Of a stretch of 64,000 bases of DNA, positions 35,179 through 45,818 are shown piece after piece; the first letter of the stretch is position 1, and every line of letters starts with the position of its first letter. Both the position numbers and the translations under genes were made by a program. The stretch is taken from positions 18,564,015 through 18,628,014 of the forward strand of contig JAMXIF010000048.1 of assembly GCA_028583685.1 (NCBI GenBank). The letters are read 5' to 3'. A model generated the notes under the pieces. It was not told where the DNA came from. It saw only the letters and a list, made by a program, of their open reading frames with translations, and made no database searches. Origin of the DNA: Petaurus breviceps papuanus. Taxonomy: Eukaryota > Chordata > Mammalia > Diprotodontia > Petauridae.

Positions 35179-36240
35179 CTATGATTATAAGATCCTCTGC
35201 TTCCACTTCTATTGCTGCTCCTTATGTCTACTAACATTCCCAACTAAAAAAAATCACCAGAATCAGCACAAGAAAAGAAGAAATTCAACAGATAGGGAGT
35301 TACACAAATTAAGCTCCATAAAAACAGTAGCCTGACCTCTAGCCATATATTCATTCACAACAAAACTATTTTAATAGGGATTATGGGAGATTAATGGAAC
35401 TTCAAAATTAAAAAAAAAAATCAAAGTAAACCTAAGTTCTTTTGCCTTAATGTTTCAAAGATCTACATTAGGTTTTCAGTCAAAATGGTGAAAGGGACTG
35501 ACTTGAAGGCGCAGAGCAGACCTGTGGTTTTCCATGTAGGGAACTCTAGGTGAGGCCTATTCTCTCCCCATGCAGACCAGCACTAGGGGTACTGAGAAGT
35601 AAAGTGACTTGCCAAAGGTCATGTACACTGAGGCCAGTTCTCTATCTACATGTCATGCTGCCCTTCCATCTGTCTTTTAAAAGCGATATTCCTCCAAACA
35701 TTACAATGATACAGAACAAAGAGGTGCAAATAGGGTAACAGTGCTATTATCCCTATTTTAGAGATAAAATGACTTGCCCAAGGTCACACAGGTAATAATT
35801 GGTAGAGGCAAGTCTTGGACCCATATTCTTGGATGAAAAATTCATCATTCTTTTCACTAAGAATTTCCTCCATGAGGAAACTCAAGTTCTGAGAGGTGTC
35901 TATGGCCAGGTATCTTGGTTTTCAGTACAGTTCTCTATCTACTATGGCTACTTGCGTCTGAAAAATAATCTTCCTCTGATCTTCACAGGATACTTCACAC
36001 TGGAACACCAGCTACCTAACAAAACCTCCTTCCTTAATACAGTGTTCTTCTAATTGGAAATGAGAGGGAGTATCAATAGAAAAGTTATTTTAAACTCAAA
36101 ATAGGATACCCTACATCTAACTAGTTTTTGAAGCCATGAATCAAAGATTTTTTCAGATTTGGGCAGGCTCTGTTTGCCAGCTTACAAATGGGCCAGCTAA
36201 ATAGCTTATTTAATGTTCCCAGTACCCAACATTATGTCTC
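35179..36240. other. Mostly unrecognised, two MIR patches
   Basis: MIR-like antisense patches at about 35590-35680 (AAGTGACTTGCCAAAGGTCA) and 35740-35850 (AAATGACTTGCCCAAGGTCA). Nothing else recognised. Confidence 0.5.
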
Positions 36241-36244
36241 CCAC

Positions 36245-36690
36245 CCTTGTGCAGTAGATAGAAGGTTGGGCTTGGAGTCAGGAAGTTTCAAATTAAAATT
36301 TGGCTTTGGTTCCTTACTAGCTGTGTATCCCTGGGCAAGTTAATGACCCTCTGTCTGCCTCTGTTTCCTCAATTATAAAATGGGATAAATAATAGCACTA
36401 TCACAAAGATTTGTTGTTAAGATCAAATGAGATAACATCTGTAAAGTTCTTAGCACTATCCCCCAATGCTTGTTTCCTTCCTTCCTTCACAGTTGATAAG
36501 AGTGTTGGACATACAAGTTAGGTGGGCCTCAGTTTGAACCTACCTAGGATAATTAGTAGCAGTATGATCCTAGGCAAGTCATTTAGCCCCTTCTCAGCTT
36601 AAACTTCCTTGTTTGTAAAATGACGGGGTGGGAAAGTTGGATTTAACGATGGCTAAGGCCCTTTCCAGCTCTAAGTCTATTATCCTATCA
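36245..36690 (+). mobile_element. Two adjacent CORE-SINEs (MAR1-type)
   Basis: First unit 36245-36472 (GGCTTGGAGTCAGGAAGTTT, TCAATTATAAAATGGGATAA, AAGATCAAATGAGATAACAT). Second 36490-36690 (GATCCTAGGCAAGTCATTTA, CCCTTTCCAGCTCTAAGTCT). Confidence 0.75.
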
Positions 36691-36849
36691 GCCTGTAAGC
36701 TGATATAAACCTATAAACCTCATTATAATTTAAGCGACTCTGTGACTCAGTTGTCCATTGAACTGGTCATCCAACTAAAATCCAATATAGAAGTTTCTAC
36801 TGAATTCACTACTTTGAAATGATTAGCTGATGCATGACCATGGAGGTAC

Positions 36850-37090
36850 TTATAGTTTTAAATTTTTATTTTTTTAATTAACAAGAATTTATTTTCTCTC
36901 CATTTCCCCTCTCTCCTAACACTGGAAAAAAACCAAAAACCTTTGTAATCCATATATATACTATAACAAATTCCAACACTCAACAATTTCCAACTCAACG
37001 AAACAAAGCAAAAACAAAACCTTTTGGTCCATTATTCTGACTGCCATAGAATACTTACTGTTTCTCTATTAAAAAAGGAGAGGCATCTAA
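36850..37090 (-). mobile_element. Possible L1 3'-end fragment
   Basis: The antisense A/T-rich start and CTCTCCATTTCCCCTCTCTC resemble the L1 tail block seen at 8400 and 22600. Weak. Confidence 0.35.
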
Positions 37091-37856
37091 TTCCTTTATA
37101 CAGGTAAGTAATTTCTCTTAAAAAATACTCATATCTAATATAAATCAGAGACCCTGTTTCCACTATCCATTTGCTGATTTGTCAGAGCATGCTAAAAATA
37201 AAAAAATTAAAAAAAAATACTGCAGGATCTTTTTCTCTGCTATTAAGTAAGTGCTAAACTAAAGATCATTGTAATAACCTTCATTGTATTTGCTTTCTTT
37301 GTTCACTAGATGTACTATTCTCCTGAAGCAGTAAGTTAATTGCTATCATACATTTTTTATTTTTGAAATTTTTTTGTTTTCCTCAAATAATAGTCAAATT
37401 TGTTTTAAAAGCTCAACTCCATAAACAACTGAGAAAAATAACCAATTAGTTATGAACTCTAGTACATGCAATGTTCCCTTTGGTTATTTGTAAAGACCTT
37501 GTAAATTAACTTTAAGAACAGGGTATTAACATTGCCTACTGTATTTAACATATTATTAATTTTGTTGTTTTGTTTTCTTCATGGTTTCTAAATCTTGAGG
37601 ACCCTTGGCTAATATCAGTTCCTTTAATTAGCCAACTATAAACTAATAGATTCAATGTTTCCCTTGACTAGTAGGACAAATCAGGTTTTCTTTGAAGGGC
37701 AAAAAATTAAATTTTTCCAATCTGTTTTATGCATCTGTTACTATAGGATATCATCGTGTTTGATATTGAACAGTGGGAGCTCAAACTAGGGGCAGAATTA
37801 ATTTAAGATGAATTTTTTTCTTCTAAGTAAACTGAAGGTTTAAATCAAACAGTGAG
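37091..37856. other. No recognised feature
   Basis: AT-rich unique-looking intron sequence. Confidence 0.45.
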
Positions 37857-38005
37857 GGGCAGCCAGGTAGCACAGCAAGTAAGAGCACCAGCTCCAGTGT
37901 CGGGGATCGAATCTGGGCTCAGACACTTAACACCCACCCAGAAACACCTGGCCGTGTAACCTTGAGCAAGTTACTTAACCCTAATTGCTTTAAAAAACAA
38001 ATAAA
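37857..38005 (+). mobile_element. tRNA-SINE, monomer A
   Basis: A lone type A unit (AGGTAGCACAGCAAG, CACCCACCCAGAAACACC) with an A/TAAAT tail. Target-site duplication TAAATCAAACAGTGAG at 37841-37856 and 38006-38021. Shows that A can move without B. Confidence 0.95.
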
Positions 38006-38440
38006 TAAATCAAACAGTGAGAGCTAAAAGGATCCAATGTAAAAACTCTTTACCATTCAGAAAGGGCCATCAAATACTCATTCATACTAATTAAATGTTT
38101 CCAACCCAAAGGTCCTTTTTATTTCTAAGATAATAGGAACCCAAGATTCAATTATGAACATCTGATAGCACTGAATTCATACAAATACAATACGGGGCCA
38201 TATTTTCCCTCCTCTTCCCCAAATGTGTTGGTGAAATAGTTTTTAAAGGTACCAAAAAAAAAAAATAACAAAACAAACCAAAAAACCACCAAACCTGTAA
38301 ACTGTATAATATTCATGAAATAAATAGCAATTTTCATAGCCTTTAGGTTCTCAGCTATATTTCTTAATTTCTGTCCTTGTATCCCTATCACCTAGCAGGA
38401 TGCTTGGGTACATAGTAAGTTCTTAATAAATGCTTTATTG

Positions 38441-38748
38441 GGGGCAGCCAGGTAGCACAGAGAGTAAGAGCACTGGCCCCAGTGTTGGGATGACCTGGGG
38501 ATCGAATCTGGGCTCAGAAACTTAGCACCCACCCAGAAACACCTGGCCGTGTAACCTTGAGCAAGTTACTCAATCTCAATTGCTTAGGGGCGGCCAGGTG
38601 GCTCAGCGAGTAAGAGCACTGGCCCCAGTGTCAGGATGACCTAGGGATTGAATCTGGGCTCAGATACTTAGCACCACACCCAGAAATAACTGGCCATGTA
38701 ACCTTGAGCAAGTTACCTAATCCCAATTGCTTTAAAAATAAATAAATA
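38441..38748 (+). mobile_element. Dimeric tRNA-derived SINE (A-B dimer)
   Basis: Third A-B dimer, junction AATTGCTTAGGGG. Target-site duplication AATAAATGCTTTATTG at 38425-38440 and 38749-38764. The target is the 3' terminus of an old L2 (38380-38440, continuing at 38765). Confidence 0.95.
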
Positions 38749-39019
38749 AATAAATGCTTTATTGATTCAAGAAAAAGACATAAAAACCCATTCATATTTT
38801 CTTATGTTTATCAAAAGGGGTAAGGAGGCTGGTATAAGCTCCTGTCCAGCTCTAATGTTGTCCACCAACATTTTGAAAACAGATATTTTGAAAACAGACT
38901 TATTCTGTACACTGGGTCTGCATTAATGTAGTATGATAGAGTACAAGTTATACAAATTCACCTCTAAGGACTCAAAAATATTACTAATGTCATAAAAGGG
39001 ATAAGAAAGAGGATCAGAG

Positions 39020-39215
39020 ATTCTCAGAGTTCGAAGGGTCTACACTCTACAGAGTCCATCCCTAGTGAATCCCCTAGCTGAATAAGAATTTGTTTCTACC
39101 ATATACTCAACAACTGGTCATCCTGCCTTTGCTTGAAGACCTCAAGTAAAAGGTGATGCTACTTTTTGGATATGTTTTAACTGTTAGAAAGTTCTTCCTG
39201 TGACTTCAGAAAAAC
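39020..39215 (-). mobile_element. L3/CR1-like fragment
   Basis: TTCTCAGAGTTCGAAGGGTC and AACTGTTAGAAAGTTCTTCC match the widespread L3/CR1-type antisense block. Decayed. Confidence 0.45.
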
Positions 39216-39224
39216 CTGTACTTA

Positions 39225-39600
39225 CATGAAACTGATGCAAAGTGGAGTAAGCAGAACCATACACAGTAACAGCAATATTGTACGATAATCAACTGAATTA
39301 CTTAGCTATTCTCATCAATACAATGATTCAAGGTAATTCTAAAGGATTCATGATGAAAAATGTTATCTACTGCCACAGAAAGAACTGATGGAGAATGCAG
39401 ACTGAAACATACTAATTTTTACTTTATTTTTTTTCTGGTTTGTGTTTTCTTTCACAACATGGCTAATATGGAAATATGTTTTGTGTGATCCACATGTACA
39501 ACCTATATGAAACTGTTCACTGTCTCAGGGAGAGAAAAGAAAAGAAGGGAGAAAATTTGAAACTCAAAATTAAAAAAAAAAACCCAAATATTAAAAACTG
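39225..39600 (+). mobile_element. L1 3' UTR
   Basis: AGTGGAGTAAGCAGAACCAT, CAGCAATATTGTACGATAAT, ACTGATGGAGAATGCAGACT and the A-rich end correspond to the marsupial L1 3' end also seen at 57960-58060. Confidence 0.75.
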
Positions 39601-39934
39601 TTTTTACATATAACCGGGGAAAAAATATTCTTTTTAAAAAAAGAAAGACTTTCCTGACACCAAGCTTAAATTTGCCTTTTGTGATTCTCACCCATTATTC
39701 TGTCAAGTAACTGTAAACAGCTATCATGAGCTCTCTTGTTTTTTGTAGGCTAAAAATTCCTAGTTCCTTCAATCAAATTTCATCTGAAGAAGCCTATCAC
39801 CCATCAATGCAATGTTAGATTAATATGCATGTTACAGAGGGAGCATGGCAGCACAGAGGAGAGAGACCTGTAATTAAGTAATAATTAGATACTTACTAGC
39901 TAAATTTGACCATGGACAAGTAACTTAACATTTC

Positions 39935-40190
39935 AAAACCTTTATTGCCTTGTTATTTTTCAGTCATGTCTGACCCTTCATGACCCCATTCGGAGTTTTC
40001 TTGGCAAAGACACCTGGAGTAGTTTGCCTTCTTCAGTACATTTTACCGATAAGGACACTGTGACAAACAGGGGCAAAGTGACTCGCAAGGGTCACATATC
40101 TAGTAAATGACTGATGCCAAATTTGAACTCAGTTCTTCCTGACTCCAGGTCCAGCACTCTTATCTAATATGCCACCTCACTGTCTCTTAT
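39935..40190 (-). mobile_element. Long tRNA-SINE
   Basis: Antisense copy of the same family as 29333-29570 (GTCATGTCTGACCCTTCATG, GGAGTTTTCTTGGCAAAGAC, TATGCCACCTCACTGTC). Confidence 0.8.
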
Positions 40191-40203
40191 TTCCTTATGG
40201 AGG

Positions 40204-40433
40204 CAGCTTAATGTCAAACACACAACCCACAAGCTGCAGATGACCCACAACACTCCAAAATGTAGCCTGATCCAGATGAAAATGTAGTTCCTATCTGATT
40301 TTAATGTGCTGATGCATTAAAAAAAAAAAGAAACATATAAATACATGTGGTTTTCTAAATCAATCTGCAGCCCGCCAGCAATCCTTATATACAGCTTAGT
40401 GGCCCCCAGTTCTATTTGAGTTTGACATCATTG
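40204..40433. mobile_element. hAT-type MITE (GTCAAAC ends)
   Basis: Inverted ends ATGTCAAACACAC at the left and GAGTTTGACATCATTG at the right, with CAG/CTG-like tips. The inside TGGTTTTCTAAATCAATCTG and TTCTATTTGAG is shared with 58235-58370. Non-coding. No clear 8-bp duplication remains. Confidence 0.65.
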
Positions 40434-40600
40434 GTGTAGTGGAAAGAGTGGTGGTGTTAGAGAGAGAAGCTCTGAGTTCAAATCTTGACTCTACTGACAT
40501 CATCTGTGTAATGTTGGACAAATCACTTAACATCCCTGTAGAATGAAGACACTGGTCTAGATGAACTCTAAAAGTGCACAGTCCTATGACATCTCACAAA
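40434..40600 (+). mobile_element. CORE-SINE (MAR1-type)
   Basis: GTGTAGTGGAAAGAGTGGTG, GAGTTCAAATCTTGACTCTA, CAAATCACTTAACATCCCTG. Confidence 0.65.
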
Positions 40601-41564
40601 AACAAAGTTGTTCAGGAAAACTTAAAATGCCTGTAAAGGGAGGAAATTCTTGTACTACCATCTTATAAAATCCTTGGGAGAAGAATGCTTTGCAAACCTT
40701 AGGAGACGTACAAAATATGAGATTAAGATGATCATGATCATCATCACTGAGGCCTTATCAAATGATAGCAATAAATTTTCCAATGGAACTATAAATGCAA
40801 ATAGTGAGCTGAAGAGCTCTTCTCTGATATTTCTGTATCTGATCAATTTGTAATCCATCCTTCACTTTTTTGATGCTTAAAAGAAATTTTAAGTTCAAGG
40901 TGGGACCACTCCAAAGGTTTCTGTATTAAAACTTTTATTAGAAAACAAAGGGTAACAATAAAGATAAATAATGATAGGGCATATAGCAAAGAAGTTACAG
41001 CATAGCTTATTGCTGCTGGAACGTCATATGAAATAGGTAATATGAAGAGAGATTTGTATTTAAATATACTTAATTATAAAACTACTTTTGATATTAGGGA
41101 TTATTTCAATTTGTCTAGTTTCTTTAAAACCATAAAAATGCTACAAGGAAGTTTTTTTTGTTTTTGTATTTAAATTAGTTTACTATCTGAATTTCTGAGT
41201 TACTGGGGCACCATTTTTTCACACTGTCATTTCATTCATTATGAACTTTTGACAAAAAGCAAGACTGATGAAAGAGCTTTGTAGTGCTATTGATGAATTG
41301 TCAGTTATTATAATAAATGGTTTGCTCTCTCCTTTGTCTCAACTCAAAATAATAATAAGTTTTTGATTTCAGTATCAGTACTGCTACTATGATACTTTTC
41401 CTTCCTTCTCCTCCATCTAAACATCTCATTTTATAATCCTCTCAGTATCAAGGCTAAATCCAAGAAAAGTTAAATTTGCACATATTCAAAATAGTTCCTG
41501 CTCTAGAAAGTTTTTTGTTAGGGGTTTGGGATATCTTAATATTATTTGGCTTCTATTTTAACAG
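40601..41564. other. 5' flank of the RNF182-like gene, unique
   Basis: Free of recognised repeats. No CpG-rich promoter is visible. The last bases CTTCTATTTTAACAG (41550-41564) form a good splice acceptor just upstream of the ORF, so a non-coding first exon probably lies to the left at an unknown place. Confidence 0.5.
41550..41564 (+). promoter_or_regulatory. Candidate splice acceptor before the RNF182-like ORF
   Basis: CTTCTATTTTAACAG ends 16 nt before the ATG. RNF182 genes have the whole CDS in one exon behind non-coding 5' exons, so an acceptor here fits. Not proven. Confidence 0.45.
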
Positions 41565-41580
41565 TGAATCTATAATAAGA

Positions 41581-42303
41581 ATGAGTTGCCCTCAAACAGA
41601 AGAAAAACTGCCATATGAAGAACTGGAGTGCAAAATATGTTATCAGAAATTTAATGTTTATAGTCGTAAACCCAAAATCTTGGACTGCCTTCACAGAGTT
41701 TGTGCAAGATGCCTGACTAAGATAGCTCACGCAGGAGATGGAACCACCACATGTATCAGCTGTCCCTTTTGCCGCTTTGACACAGAGATGCAAGAAGAAA
41801 AAGTAGCAGGACTTCCTGATGACACAAACATTATGTCTAAACTTTTGCTCAAGGACAAAACAACATGGAACTCAGACAGCAGCGAAGTGGTCTTAACCCC
41901 AAAGAATTTGGTATCTTCAAGTCCTTCCCATGGATTTTCAAACTGTTTAGTAATTACACTTATGGAAGTTCAGTCAAACTGGACAAGAACTCCCAGCCAA
42001 AACACTATATCTGATGACTATGGAGGTCACAGTTTGGACTCCGTATCTGTAAGTTCTTATAGCCAAATTGATCAAGACCTTTTTTCTAAAATCTGTAATC
42101 ATGTACCCAGAATACTAATGTGGTTATTGGGATTTTTCTACTTTGGATCCTTGCCTCTTGGGATCTACTTGTTGGTGATCCAGAAAGTGACCCTGGGAAT
42201 TGTATGTGTCAGTCTAGTTCCCTCAAGTCTCACTATATGTCTTGTATATGTTTTTTGCCAATGTCTCTGTCAGGAAATCAGTGACTGTTCCTCAATAAGT
42301 TGA
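41581..42303 (+). CDS. RNF182-like RING-finger E3 ubiquitin ligase
   Basis: Complete 240-aa ORF. The first in-frame ATG is at 41581 (A at -3); the frame is open upstream without another ATG, so this start is the natural one. The RING is C3HC4: C17, C20, C36, H38, C41, C44, C61, C64, with HRVCARCL and CPFCRFDT around the ligands. LPDDTNI follows, then VVLTPKNL, SNCLVITLMEVQ, and a C-terminal pair of membrane segments at about 178-199 and 205-226 (RILMWLLGFFYFGSLPLGIY, VTLGIVCVSLVPSSL), with a cysteine-rich tail. The recalled human RNF182 (247 aa) has the same motifs in the same order, closest in the membrane segments; overall identity looks near half. RNF182 is a membrane E3 that ubiquitinates ATP6V0C and promotes its turnover; this protein's substrate is unknown. 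The gene lies antisense in a CEP89 intron. The open frame in repeat-rich DNA suggests selection. Confidence 0.9.
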   Translation: MSCPQTEEKLPYEELECKICYQKFNVYSRKPKILDCLHRVCARCLTKIAHAGDGTTTCISCPFCRFDTEMQEEKVAGLPDDTNIMSKLLLKDKTTWNSDSSEVVLTPKNLVSSSPSHGFSNCLVITLMEVQSNWTRTPSQNTISDDYGGHSLDSVSVSSYSQIDQDLFSKICNHVPRILMWLLGFFYFGSLPLGIYLLVIQKVTLGIVCVSLVPSSLTICLVYVFCQCLCQEISDCSSIS

Positions 42304-42647
42304 AAGTTACTGTTTTAATATGTTGTACGTGTAAGCAAAACTTAAAAATAATGACTGACATTTTATAATTAACAATCTCAGTGTAACTTTTTAAACTGAA
42401 CAGCCAAAATAACTTACAAAATTCACAACTGAATTAAAGACATGACAAATTTACAAAAATTATGCAGTAAACTTTCTTGTGAAGTTCTCTCTTACTAAGG
42501 TCTCCCCATCCTAATTTTCATATTCAATCCATGTCTGTTCTTTACCATATTTTACCTAGGGAATTGAAAAATATCTTGATAATTTAGCTTAACCGAGATT
42601 CTATTAAATGAGTGGTGGTCAATGTTACTTTTAAAAAGTATTATACA
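42304..42647 (+). other. 3' flank / likely 3' UTR of the RNF182-like gene
   Basis: Repeat-free AT-rich sequence. ATTAAAG near 42434 is a possible weak polyadenylation signal; no AATAAA before the SINE at 42648. Confidence 0.4.
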
Positions 42648-42802
42648 GGGGCGTCTAGGTGGCACAGTGAATAGAGCACTGGCCCTGGAGTCAGGAGGAC
42701 CTGAGTTCAAATCCGGCCTCAGACACTTAACACAAAAACTAGCCGTGTAACCTTGGGCAAGTCAATTAACCCCAACTGCTCTCCAAAAAGCAAAAAAAAA
42801 AA
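42648..42802 (+). mobile_element. tRNA-SINE (WSINE-type)
   Basis: CTAGGTGGCACAGTGAATAG, GAGTTCAAATCC, poly-A. Target-site duplication AAAAGTATTATACA (42634-42647) and AAAAGTATCATACA (42803-42816). Confidence 0.93.
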
Positions 42803-43028
42803 AAAAGTATCATACAATAAAACTTCACTAATTTACATTCCTGGTGAAAAGTCACTTTAAAGTGGAGCAAAGTGTGAAATGTATCATTTTTAAAAAAGGC
42901 AGTTTGATCTAGGCTACTAAAGGTTTGGCAAGCAGACATCCCAAAATATCAATTGCTTATATGTTAATGAAGGCTTTGCAAGTGCTTAAAAATTAATCTG
43001 TGTTCTTACGCAGTTAAATATTGCCTCC

Positions 43029-43189
43029 TTTGGCTAGGTGGCACAGTGAGTAGAGTGTTGGCCCTGGAGTCAGGAGGACCTGAGTTCAGATCCAGCCTCA
43101 GACACTTAACACAAACACACACAAAAACTAGCCATGTGACCTTGGTCAAGTTATTCAACCCCAATTGCCCTCCAAAAAGCAAAAAAAGA
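43029..43189 (+). mobile_element. tRNA-SINE (WSINE-type)
   Basis: GGCTAGGTGGCACAGTGAGT, GAGTTCAGATCC. Target-site duplication AAATATTGCCTCC at 43016-43028 and 43190-43202 (exact). Confidence 0.93.
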
Positions 43190-43234
43190 AAATATTGCCT
43201 CCTTCCCAAAACTTATTTTAACTCTTATCAATAT

Positions 43235-43980
43235 GTCAGTGAACTAGTATTTATTAAACACTTATTATGTTCTAGGTTCTGTAGTAAGCAGTGGGGATTC
43301 AAAGAAAGGCAAACCACAGTCAATAAACATTAGGCCCCTACTATGTGCCAAGCACTGTGCTAAGAACTGGTGATACAAAAAGAAACAAAAAACAGTCTGC
43401 CCTCAAGGAGCTCAAAATCTAATGGAAGAGACAACAAATAGGCACAAACAAGCTTATACATGGGGAAAAATAGGAAATAATTAAGAGAAGGAAGGCACTA
43501 AAATTAATAGGGGTTGGGAAAGGCTTTCTTTAGAAGATGGAATTTTAAGTGGAACTTAAAGGCAACCAGGGAAGCCAGTAGGAAGAGATGAGGAGGGAGA
43601 GTTTTCCAGGTATAGATGGCAGAGAAAATTGCCTGGAGTCAAGAGAAGGTGAAGGCTTGTCTTGTGCAAGGAACGGCAGGGAAGCTAGACTGAAGAGTCT
43701 AAGGCAAGGAGTAAGGTATAAGACAACTGGAAAAGTAGGAGGTGGCAAAGTTATGAAAGGTCTCTGAACACCAAACAGATGATTTCAAACTGGATCCTGA
43801 AGTTGATGGGAGCCACTGGAGTTTACTGAGTATCAAGGAGCTCACAGTCCAATGGGGAAGATAACATGCAAACAACTATGTGCAAATAAGATACCTACAG
43901 GATAAACTGAGGTAATCACAAAGGGAAGACACTAAGATTAAGGAGAGCTGGGAAAGGCTTAATGAAGAAGCCTTGGTAAA
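43235..43980 (-). mobile_element. Cluster of L2 3' ends
   Basis: The reversed L2 3' terminus occurs near 43245 and again at 43325 (CCTACTATGTGCCAAGCACT), and AAGGAGCTCA-type blocks at 43406 and 43838. At least two, perhaps three, antisense L2 pieces lie end to end. Confidence 0.75.
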
Positions 43981-44670
43981 CCCCTTTTTTTGTAACTGCG
44001 CAAGGGTTTAGAACTTCAGCCCTTGCTCATTCTCAATCTGAATTATCAAAAATTCCAATTCATGAGTTTTTACTTTGAGTGATGAAGGCTGAATAACTAA
44101 ACCCCTTCCCCAAAGGGGATGATGGAGGAATTGGGGTAGGGACAAGTATACAGAAACAGAATGACTAATACCTCTTTAAGGGCAGCCCCAGATACCAAAA
44201 GAATTCCATCCACATCAATGCTTAAGCCTTAGACTGCCTACTTGAGAAGAGTATGTTTGTGAATCCTAGGCTTTCCTTAGATTTTTCCATCTGCAAAAAG
44301 GCTAAGGCTCTTTTAATCTACCTCAGTTCAGACCCTGCCCCTATTCCCTTCGCCATAAATCAAGTTATTGTGGCCTATAGTCTGAGTGCTACCTTTATAG
44401 CCTTGCTCTTTTATTCAACCCTTCTCTTTTCTGACACTACCAGTACCTCAAGCTGGTCTCTTGCAAATCTGCTGGTGGGTCTGCCTGCCACAAGTCTCTC
44501 CTCACTCTAGTCCGTCCTCCACTCAGCTATCAAAGTGACTTTCCTAAAGTTTAGATTCAACTATGTTACCAGATTCTCCAATCAAAAAATGCTAGTGGCT
44601 CCTTATCACTTCTAGAATCTCACAGAAAGTCTTTTGTTTGGCATTCAAAGCTCCCACTCCATCCCCCAGC

Positions 44671-44920
44671 TTTTCTTTTTTTTAGCTCTTTGGAGGGCAA
44701 TTGGGGCTAGGTGACTTGCCCAAAGTCACACAGCTAGTTTTTTTGTGTTAAGTATCTGGTACTGGATCCGAACTCAGGTCCTCCTGACTCTGGGGCCGGC
44801 ACGCTACTCACTGTACCACCTAGCTGCCCCTATCCCCCAGTTTTTTTGTTTTTGCTTTTTGGAGGGCAATTGGGGTTAAGTAACTTGCCCAAGGTCACAC
44901 AGCTAGTTTTTATCCCCCAG
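44671..44920 (-). mobile_element. Two tRNA-SINEs at one target site
   Basis: Antisense units, the second 5'-truncated. ATCCCCCAG occurs at 44661-44669, 44831-44839 and 44913-44921, i.e. before, between and after the two units. Confidence 0.85.
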
Positions 44921-45145
44921 CTTTTAGAAGATTTTCTAACACATTACACTTCCTGATATACTCTTCAATTGAGCAACACTGGCTGCTTAACTGTTTCTCA
45001 AACAAGACACTCAAACTCCTGACTAAATGGCTAAAAGCCATTTCCACTGGCTGTCCACCATGAGTGGAATATTAATTTCCTCACCTCATCTCTGCCTCAT
45101 GGCTTTCTGGGTTTCCTTCAAGTCCCAACTAAAATTCCACCTTTG

Positions 45146-45254
45146 GGGCGGCTAGGTGGCACAGTGAAGTGTTGAGTGTCTAAGGCTGGTTTTGAACTCA
45201 GATACTCCTGACTCCAGAGCTGGCACTCTATCCACTGTGCCTCCTAGCTGCCCG
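45146..45254. mobile_element. Fold-back SINE fragment
   Basis: Begins in sense orientation with GGGGCGGCTAGGTGGCACAG and continues directly in antisense (AGTGTTGAGTGTCTAAGGCT ... CCACTGTGCCTCCTAGCTGC). The two ends are inverted copies of the SINE 5' end. Confidence 0.75.
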
Positions 45255-45304
45255 CCTGGCATAGAGTAGGTGATTAATAAATGTTTACAAACTGACTGAA
45301 CAAA

Positions 45305-45803
45305 GTGGCTTTCTTAGTGATTGTCTTTACTTGTGCAGCTAAATTTCCCAGAACAGGACCAAACCCTGTAATCCAAGGGTGGCAACTGGCTTTGTATCAA
45401 TCTCTGAGTGGCTCCACTTGTGGTTTATATGCTAATAAATCCTGTAGGTGGCTAAGAGATCAGTGTGACTATGTTTATGTTTCTTGAGATCCAGGGCCAG
45501 ACAGACCAATGCAATGAGTAACTTAAAAATAAATGTAACAGGATTGCTATTTCAAATAGCATGATTTTTCTAAAAAGACTGAGTTTTTAGAAATGATCAT
45601 GAGAATTGATGTTTGTATTTTAGAATGAAAATAAAATGCTTAACACACTTGTGTCAAAATATATATCAACTCTCTTATGATAATGTAAGGCAGACAATGT
45701 AAGAATAATATAAAATAGATAATAGAAATGATTTATGCATGGCCTTCGGTAATGATAAGAGATATAAATAACAGTTCTACTTAGACACACCAGAGCCCTC
45801 CTT
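45305..45803. other. No recognised feature
   Basis: Unique-looking intron sequence; the short frame at 45305-45487 has no recognised protein. Confidence 0.4.
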
Positions 45804-45818
45804 AGTCTCAATTTTTCT

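Larger units (their letters stand above)
44253..45300 (+). mobile_element. L2 3' part, interrupted by three SINE pieces
   Basis: From about 44430: TCCTCACTCTAGTCCGTCCT, GTGGCTCCTTATCACTTCTA, GGCATTCAAAGCTCCCACTC, then TTCCTTCAAGTCCCAACTAA, and the terminus GCATAGAGTAGGTGATTAAT. Interruptions at about 44671-44829, 44839-44920 and 45146-45254. Confidence 0.7.

Noticed and set aside
41476-41580. Upstream in-frame extension of the RNF182-like ORF
   Set aside because: No ATG in the extension; it crosses a good splice acceptor and does not match the RNF182 N-terminus.
41542-41793. 83-codon minus-strand frame over the RING region
   Set aside because: Shadow of the RNF182-like gene in another frame.
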